A stretch of 10,665 bases of DNA from an uncultured Clostridia bacterium. Its GTDB lineage: Bacteria; Bacillota; Clostridia; Oscillospirales; Acutalibacteraceae. The first letter of the stretch is position 1, and every line of letters begins with the position of its first letter. This document shows, piece after piece, positions 6,661 through 10,665 of this stretch. A model generated the notes under the pieces. That model was not told the origin of the DNA. It did not search any database and saw nothing but the letters and a program-made list of their open reading frames with translations. Made by a program: the position numbers and the translations under genes. The DNA is taken from contig CALFPM010000182.1 in NCBI GenBank assembly GCA_937919155.1, positions 1 through 10,665 of the forward strand, written 5' to 3'.

Positions 6661-6688
6661 ATTATGATATAATTTTATCTATTGTAAA
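6661..6688 (-). promoter_or_regulatory. Possible promoter of the chbG-TIR operon
   Basis: On the - strand, TTTACA (6688-6683) and CATAAT (6666-6661) are 16 bp apart, each one base from consensus. Transcription would begin about 6654, right at the ribosome-binding site, which is tight. An alternative -10, TAAAAT at 6677-6672, has no good -35. The region is AT-rich, so the choice is uncertain. Confidence 0.4.
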
Positions 6689-6732
6689 TAATAACACAAA
6701 CATTTTGAATAATCAACATTATAATTGAGGCA

Positions 6733-6761
6733 TTGACATAAATTTCATTTTATTTTATCCT
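6733..6761 (+). promoter_or_regulatory. Probable promoter of sfsA
   Basis: A perfect TTGACA at 6733-6738 is 17 bp from TATCCT at 6756-6761. Transcription would start near 6768, downstream of the TTG at 6761. That excludes the TTG at 6761 as a start codon and favours the one at 6782. Confidence 0.55.
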
Positions 6762-6768
6762 TGACGGT

Positions 6769-6774
6769 GAGGTG
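6769..6774 (+). promoter_or_regulatory. Ribosome-binding site that sets the sfsA start at TTG 6782
   Basis: GAGGTG at 6769-6774 lies seven bases before TTG at 6782. No comparable site precedes the upstream in-frame TTG at 6761 or GTG at 6767, and the family alignment also begins at the KYG of this start. Confidence 0.75.
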
Positions 6775-6781
6775 TATAAGA

Positions 6782-7474
6782 TTGAAATACGGAAAAGTTA
6801 CACACGGCAGATTTCTGAGCCGCCACAACAGATTCATAGCTCAGGTTGAGGTTGATGGCGAAATACAGACCGTTCATGTGAAAAATACGGGCAGATGCAG
6901 AGAGCTTCTTGTGCCCGATGCAAAGGTTTATCTTGAAATATCCGATAATCCTGCAAGAAAAACAAAATATGACCTTATTGCCGTTGAAAAGCAAACGGGC
7001 AATGGAATAATGCTTGTGAATATGGATTCTCAGATTCCCAATGCGGCGGCAAGCGAATGGCTGAAAAAAGGCGGTGTTTTTTCGGAAAACGCGGTTATTA
7101 TGCGTGAAAAAACCTTCGGTAAATCCCGTTTCGATTTCTATATAGAGGACGGTGACCGCAAAATTTTCCTTGAAGTGAAAGGTGTCACCCTTGAGAAAAA
7201 CGGAGTTGTGATGTTCCCCGATGCACCGACCGAAAGGGGAGTGAAGCACATAAACGAGCTGATTTCCTGCATTGAAAACGGATATGAAGCATACATTCTT
7301 TTCGTTATTCAGATGAAAGGAATAAAATACTTCACACCCAATGATAAAATGCATCCCGAGTTCGGACAAGCCCTGAGAAACGCAGCTGAAAAAGGCGTGA
7401 AAATTCTTGCTGTGGATTGTGTGATAACTCCCGATTCGATGACGGTTGACAAAGAGGTCGAGGTTATTCTTTAG
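6782..7474 (+). CDS. sfsA: SfsA family protein (sugar fermentation stimulation protein homologue, putative nuclease)
   Basis: A 230-residue cytoplasmic protein of the SfsA family. The family was named for an effect on maltose metabolism in E. coli; its members carry an OB-like N-terminal part and a PD-(D/E)xK-type nuclease fold. Seen here are GRFLSRHNRFIAQVEVDG at 9-26, the signature NTGRC at 35-39, SRFDF at 115-119 (Asp118), LEVKGVTL at 130-137 (Glu131 and Lys133 of the nuclease-like core) and FPDAPTERG at 145-153. All signature elements are intact and the length is normal. The start is TTG, chosen on the ribosome-binding site and family alignment; starting at 6761 would add seven residues foreign to the family. 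It is a single-gene unit, divergent from chbG. Its last 11 bases overlap the end of the opposing regulator gene. Confidence 0.94.
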   Translation: MKYGKVTHGRFLSRHNRFIAQVEVDGEIQTVHVKNTGRCRELLVPDAKVYLEISDNPARKTKYDLIAVEKQTGNGIMLVNMDSQIPNAAASEWLKKGGVFSENAVIMREKTFGKSRFDFYIEDGDRKIFLEVKGVTLEKNGVVMFPDAPTERGVKHINELISCIENGYEAYILFVIQMKGIKYFTPNDKMHPEFGQALRNAAEKGVKILAVDCVITPDSMTVDKEVEVIL

Positions 7475-8336
7475 TGAATTTTGATTTGACGGAATAAGCG
7501 TATTCTGATGGTGACATTCCCGAAAGTCTGCGGAAAACTGCGGTGAAATACTGAGGGGTGTTAAAGCCGAGTTTTTCCGATATTTCGGTGAAATTATATT
7601 CATTTTCTCTTATCATTCGTTTGGCTTCGTCAATTTTCAGACGGGTGAAATGTTCCATTATGCCGCAGCTCATATTGTTCTGGAAAAGTCGCTTTATAAC
7701 CGAAGCAGAGGCGTTGAATTCTTTTTGAATATCATCGAATGTCAGCTTTTTTTCGACATTGTTCTCAAGATAATCGCAGATACGGAGCAGAAGTGTTCCG
7801 CTGTCTGCTTTTTTTATTTCCACAGTGCGTCTGTTTCCGCGGATAAGGCTTATGAGAAGCTGTTCCATATAAAGCTGAACAAGTTGTTCGCAGCCGAATC
7901 TTCCGCTTTCCGATTTTTCCAGCACGCTTGTATAGGGCGTTCCCAAAGGTGTGGAAAAAGCATCGGAAGCCTCTTCTATTATGCGCCCCATAAGCTCTCT
8001 TTCACTGTTTGTGCAGGTGATTACCGTGCCTGCTATGCTCATAAGTTCGGTGCAGGAACAGTCAAAAGACAAAATAACCGAGTTGGCGGCACTTGTACCG
8101 TCACATCGGATTTTATGGAATTCGTTGGGCTTGTGAATATACATCTGACCTGCTTTAAGTGTCATTTCTTTTGAACCTGCGGTTATAACAACACTCTTTT
8201 TATCTGCATAAACAATCTCCCAGAAATCATGGAGTTCACCCGAATATGCAAAATCTTTGGTGTATTCAAAATAGTGGATTGTGTAAATCCCGTCAATGGT
8301 CAGCGGTCTGTCGAGCTCGGTTCTGAAATATTCCAT
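7464..8336 (-). CDS. AraC-family transcriptional regulator with cupin-type N-terminal domain
   Basis: A 290-residue DNA-binding regulator. The N-terminal part (about 15-90) resembles the cupin ligand-binding domain of AraC-type proteins: HDFWEIVYA at 36-44, KAGQMYIHKPNEFHKIR at 61-77, with candidate ligand-pocket histidines 36, 68 and 74. The C-terminal 100 residues carry the two helix-turn-helix units: LTFDDIQKEFNASASVIKRLF at 198-218, then the signature ISEKLGFNTPQYFTAVFRR at 252-270 with GMSPSEY closing. The ATG at 8336 is preferred: GAGGTG (8348-8343) lies six bases before it, while the upstream GTG at 8345 sits inside that site. Such regulators often control sugar uptake or use and neighbouring genes. 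It is divergent from the phosphohexomutase gene, a possible target, and convergent with sfsA, which it overlaps by 11 bp. The inducer is unknown. Confidence 0.92.
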   Translation of the reverse strand: MEYFRTELDRPLTIDGIYTIHYFEYTKDFAYSGELHDFWEIVYADKKSVVITAGSKEMTLKAGQMYIHKPNEFHKIRCDGTSAANSVILSFDCSCTELMSIAGTVITCTNSERELMGRIIEEASDAFSTPLGTPYTSVLEKSESGRFGCEQLVQLYMEQLLISLIRGNRRTVEIKKADSGTLLLRICDYLENNVEKKLTFDDIQKEFNASASVIKRLFQNNMSCGIMEHFTRLKIDEAKRMIRENEYNFTEISEKLGFNTPQYFTAVFRRLSGMSPSEYAYSVKSKFTKE

Positions 8337-8342
8337 AATTTT

Positions 8343-8348
8343 CACCTC
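8343..8348 (-). promoter_or_regulatory. Ribosome-binding site that sets the AraC-type regulator start at 8336
   Basis: GAGGTG on the - strand (8348-8343) is six bases from the ATG at 8336. The in-frame GTG at 8345 lies within this site and so cannot be the start it serves. Confidence 0.8.
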
Positions 8349-8354
8349 GTTTCG

Positions 8355-8383
8355 ATTATAACTCTTGTTATAAAAAAATTCAA
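8355..8383 (-). promoter_or_regulatory. Promoter of the AraC-type regulator, overlapped by an inverted repeat
   Basis: On the - strand, TTGAAT (8383-8378) and a perfect TATAAT (8360-8355) are 17 bp apart. A perfect 7-bp inverted repeat, TTATAAC at 8356-8362 and GTTATAA at 8367-8373, covers the -10 box and part of the spacer, a good place for an autoregulatory operator. Confidence 0.6.
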
Positions 8384-8445
8384 CAAAAAATGGCCCGAAA
8401 TCATAAATATAACGGCTATATTTGTAACATACTTATTTAATGATG

Positions 8446-8454
8446 TGCTAAAAT
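8446..8454 (+). promoter_or_regulatory. Possible extended -10 promoter of the phosphohexomutase gene
   Basis: TGC followed by TAAAAT (8446-8454) forms an extended -10 element. No good -35 box lies at the usual distance (TAACAT at 8425-8430 is the nearest), which fits either an extended -10 promoter or one that needs an activator. Transcription would start about 8461. Confidence 0.4.
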
Positions 8455-8487
8455 GATAAAAGAAGTGTAAAAACGGAGGGACAAAAA

Positions 8488-9897
8488 ATGATTAAATTCG
8501 GTACCGGCGGCTGGAGAGCCGTAATCGGCTATGATTTTATTTGTGACAATATCCGTCTTGTTGCGGCGGGTATTCTTGCACTTGCAAAAGAAGAAAACAA
8601 AACGGGCAAACCGATTGTTATCGGTTATGACCGAAGATTTTTGTCGGAAAGTGCGGCAAAATGGGTTGCTGAGGTGCTTGCTGCAGGCGGAATTGAGGTC
8701 TGGTTCCTCAACCGTTCCGCGCCCACTCCTCTCATTATGCACACCGTTAAAGATAAAGGTCTTCACTACGGAATTGAAATTACTGCAAGCCACAATCCTT
8801 CAAGCTATAACGGCATAAAGCTCTTTGTTGATGAGGGCAGGGATGCGCCTCTTGAGGTTACGGAAAAATTAGAACAGCTTATTGAAAAAACAACAACAGT
8901 TGATTTTGCCGATTTTAACGATGCTGTTGATGAAGGTAAAATAATATATCTGCAGAATCCGTTCAATAAATTTATTGACGATATTATTGATTTGCTTGAC
9001 ATGAAGGCTCTGCGCGACAGAGGCTTGCGTGTGCTTTTTGATACTATGCACGGTTCGGGTGCTTATCCTCTGCAGGTTATTCTTCACACTGCACGCTGCA
9101 CTGTTGACACCATAAATCTCAATAAGGACGCTTATTTCGGCGGTCAGATGCCTGCTCCCAGTGAAAAAACTCTTGCAAATCTCAGCAATATGGTTATCAG
9201 AGGCGGCTACGATTTCGGCATAGCGATGGACGGTGACGGTGACAGACTGGGTATTGTTGACAAAAACGGCAGATACATAAATGCCAATGAAATTCTTTGC
9301 ATGCTTTACTACTATCTTGTGAAGTACAAGGGATGGAAAGGCGGCGTTGTGCGCAATCTTGCAACAACTCATATGCTTGATAAAATTGCGGAAAGCTTCG
9401 GCGAAAAATGCTATGAGGTTCCCGTTGGATTCAAGTATATTTCATCAAAAATTGATGAGGAGGATGCCGTTCTCGGCGGTGAATCCTCGGGCGGACTTAC
9501 CGTAAGAGGACATATTCACGGCAAGGATTCTGTTTATGCTGCATCTCTTTTTGCCGAGATGGTGAGTGTGACAGGCAAGTCACCCACAGAACTTGTGGAC
9601 GAGCTGGAAAGCGTTTACGGCAAACACACAATGGTTGAAGATAATCTGGTTTTTGCTCCTGAGCGCAAATCCGAAATCAACAACATTCTCATGGTTGAAA
9701 AGAAGCTTCCTGAATTCGGAATCGAAATCAAAAAGGTAAATTATGAGGACGGATGCAAAGTCTGCTTTGAAGATGACAGTTTTGTTATCTGCCGTTTTTC
9801 AGGTACAGAGCCTTTGCTCAGAATTTTTGCAGAAAGCAGTGACGGTGTTGCCGCTCAGAAGTATATTGCGGACTTCAAATCTTTCCTTAATATATGA
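8488..9897 (+). CDS. Phosphoglucomutase/phosphomannomutase family protein
   Basis: A 469-residue cytoplasmic alpha-D-phosphohexomutase, which interconverts hexose 1- and 6-phosphates and links sugar breakdown to nucleotide-sugar and wall synthesis. All four family motifs are intact: the phosphoserine loop TASHNP at 99-104 (Ser101), the metal-binding DGDGDR at 248-253, the sugar-specificity loop GGESSGG at 330-336, and the phosphate-binding RFSGTEPLLR at 436-445. The protein begins with the typical FGTGGWRA. Length is typical. GGAGGG at 8475-8480, seven bases upstream, supports the ATG. Glucose versus mannose specificity cannot be settled by eye, and the family also contains phosphoglucosamine mutases, though the GGESSGG loop favours PGM/PMM. 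It lies 151 bp from the start of the divergent AraC-type regulator. No clear terminator follows. Confidence 0.93.
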   Translation: MIKFGTGGWRAVIGYDFICDNIRLVAAGILALAKEENKTGKPIVIGYDRRFLSESAAKWVAEVLAAGGIEVWFLNRSAPTPLIMHTVKDKGLHYGIEITASHNPSSYNGIKLFVDEGRDAPLEVTEKLEQLIEKTTTVDFADFNDAVDEGKIIYLQNPFNKFIDDIIDLLDMKALRDRGLRVLFDTMHGSGAYPLQVILHTARCTVDTINLNKDAYFGGQMPAPSEKTLANLSNMVIRGGYDFGIAMDGDGDRLGIVDKNGRYINANEILCMLYYYLVKYKGWKGGVVRNLATTHMLDKIAESFGEKCYEVPVGFKYISSKIDEEDAVLGGESSGGLTVRGHIHGKDSVYAASLFAEMVSVTGKSPTELVDELESVYGKHTMVEDNLVFAPERKSEINNILMVEKKLPEFGIEIKKVNYEDGCKVCFEDDSFVICRFSGTEPLLRIFAESSDGVAAQKYIADFKSFLNI

Positions 9898-9959
9898 TAA
9901 AAGCCATTGTTATTTTTTATATATACTGACTGCAAAAAAGAGCCATTTTTGTGACATGT

Positions 9960-10017
9960 AAAAAAAATAAACAACACAAGAAAAAATTCATAAAAAAATC
10001 TATACAAATTCAAAAAA
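9960..10017. promoter_or_regulatory. A-tract-rich stretch upstream of the purC promoter
   Basis: Four A-runs of six to eight bases (9960-9967, 9981-9986, 9992-9998, 10012-10017) have centres about 20, 11.5 and 19.5 bp apart, close to whole helical turns. Such phasing usually bends DNA and can act like an UP element ahead of a promoter. The function is inferred. Confidence 0.35.
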
Positions 10018-10029
10018 TTGTGATAAAGT
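10001..10029 (+). promoter_or_regulatory. Probable promoter of purC
   Basis: TATACA at 10001-10006 and TAAAGT at 10024-10029 are 17 bp apart, with TG at 10021-10022 giving an extended -10. Transcription would begin near 10036, inside a 15-bp palindrome (10034-10048). No purine riboswitch fold fits in the roughly 30-base leader. Confidence 0.5.
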
Positions 10030-10064
10030 AAAGTTGTTTTTAAAACAAAAGGAGTGTTGCAACT

Positions 10065-10665
10065 ATGAAAAAGATTTACGAAGGCAAAACCAAGGACGTT
10101 TACTCACTTGATAACGGCAACGTAATGCTTAAGTTCAAGGACGACTGCACAGGCAAAGACGGCGTTTTTGATCCCGGCGAGAACACAGTCGGTCTCACAA
10201 TCGAAGGCATCGGCAAGGCAAACCTTGAAACATCAATTCACTATTTCGAGCTTCTCAAGAATGCAGGTATCAAGACTCACTATGTGAGCGCAAATCTTGA
10301 TGACGCAACAATGGAAGTTCTTCCCGGCAAGGTGTTCGGTCACGGTCTTGAAGTTATCTGCCGCCTTGTTGCAACAGGCAGCTTCATCCGCAGATACGGC
10401 GAATATATTGCAGACGGCACAGTTCTTGAGGGCGGCTATGTTGAGTGCACATTCAAGAATGACGCTCTCGGCGATCCTCTTGTAACAGGCGAAGGCCTTG
10501 CAGCTCTCGGCATCATGAGCCCCGAAATGTTTGAAAGCATGAAGGCTCAGACTCTTGCAATCACAAAGATTGTTGCTGATGACCTCAAGTCAATCGGTCT
10601 TGACCTTTGGGATATCAAGTTCGAGTTCGGCTACAACAACGACGAAGTTATCCTTATTGACGAAA
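10065..10665 (+). CDS. purC: Phosphoribosylaminoimidazole-succinocarboxamide synthase, N-terminal 200 codons (3' end outside window)
   Basis: SAICAR synthetase joins CAIR and aspartate using ATP in de novo purine synthesis, in the cytoplasm. The frame is open for 200 codons and runs off the right edge; a full protein of roughly 235 residues would lack only its last tenth here. Seen are the ATP-site start KKIYEGKTKDVY at 2-13, LKFKDDCTG at 22-30, GIKTHYVSA at 68-76, the substrate-binding EVICRLVATGSFIRRYG at 96-112, and DIKFEFG at 183-189 leading to VILIDE. The segment FDPGENTVGLTIEG at 35-48 replaces the KRxxIxGKG stretch of E. coli PurC, as in a variant I associate with Clostridia. AAGGAG at 10049-10054, ten bases ahead, supports the ATG. 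Lys is mostly AAG and Gly mostly GGC, the bias of a highly expressed gene. Whether further pur genes follow cannot be seen. Confidence 0.95.
   Translation, partial: MKKIYEGKTKDVYSLDNGNVMLKFKDDCTGKDGVFDPGENTVGLTIEGIGKANLETSIHYFELLKNAGIKTHYVSANLDDATMEVLPGKVFGHGLEVICRLVATGSFIRRYGEYIADGTVLEGGYVECTFKNDALGDPLVTGEGLAALGIMSPEMFESMKAQTLAITKIVADDLKSIGLDLWDIKFEFGYNNDEVILIDE

Noticed and set aside
6755..7603. Open frame of 282 codons on the - strand opposite sfsA
   Set aside because: It covers the conserved sfsA sequence and the end of the regulator gene, and has no recognisable domain.
9941..9957. Weak hairpin (CAAAAA / TTTTTG) after the phosphohexomutase gene
   Set aside because: It has six mostly A-T pairs, a loop of similar size and no T-run downstream; not convincing as a terminator.
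10034..10064. Purine riboswitch in the purC leader
   Set aside because: The predicted leader is about 30 bases, far too short for the three-way-junction aptamer, and none of its conserved elements were seen.

Overview
The window reads as chromosomal DNA of an anaerobic gut or rumen Clostridia-type Firmicute, probably near Oscillospiraceae/Ruminococcaceae. The reasons are strong AGGAGG or AGGTGA ribosome-binding sites, some TTG starts, AT-rich spacers with sigma-A-like promoters, and the gene content: a lipoprotein CE4 deacetylase with an SH3b domain, an LCP protein with an acidic tail, a GH38 mannosidase and a short-type PurC. The assignment rests on style and family resemblance only; there is no rRNA or marker comparison.

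Layout, left to right. (1) 2-856 (+) is the 3' end of a GH38 alpha-mannosidase, closed by a strong terminator. (2) 1017-2045 (+) is a lipoprotein polysaccharide deacetylase with a near-consensus promoter. (3) 2149-3654 (+) is an LCP-family wall-polymer transferase with its own promoter and terminator. (4) 3774-4526 (+) is a ZIP-family metal transporter. (5) 6641-4566 (-) is a probable two-gene operon: a ChbG/YdjC carbohydrate deacetylase, then a membrane-anchored TIR protein with an extracytoplasmic C-terminal domain. A hairpin at 4525-4561 separates it from the ZIP gene. (6) 6782-7474 (+) is sfsA. (7) 8336-7464 (-) is an AraC-family regulator whose end overlaps the end of sfsA by 11 bp. (8) 8488-9897 (+) is a phosphoglucomutase/phosphomannomutase-family enzyme, divergent from the regulator. 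(9) 10065-10665 (+) is the first 200 codons of purC, cut by the window edge.

How the genes fit together: most are single-gene units with their own promoters. Two themes recur: glycan breakdown (GH38, ChbG, hexose-phosphate mutase) and cell-envelope work (CE4 deacetylase, LCP transferase, possibly the TIR protein as an envelope sensor). The mannosidase, chbG and purC use a strongly selected codon set (AAG, GGC, TTC, CTC/CTT), as expected of abundant proteins. The TIR gene, the regulator and sfsA do not.

No tRNA, rRNA, CRISPR array, insertion sequence or riboswitch was recognised, and no gene-free stretch exceeds 300 bases. The least ordinary element is the transmembrane TIR protein. It is a candidate signalling or defence effector, but it lacks the partner genes that mark known TIR defence systems.
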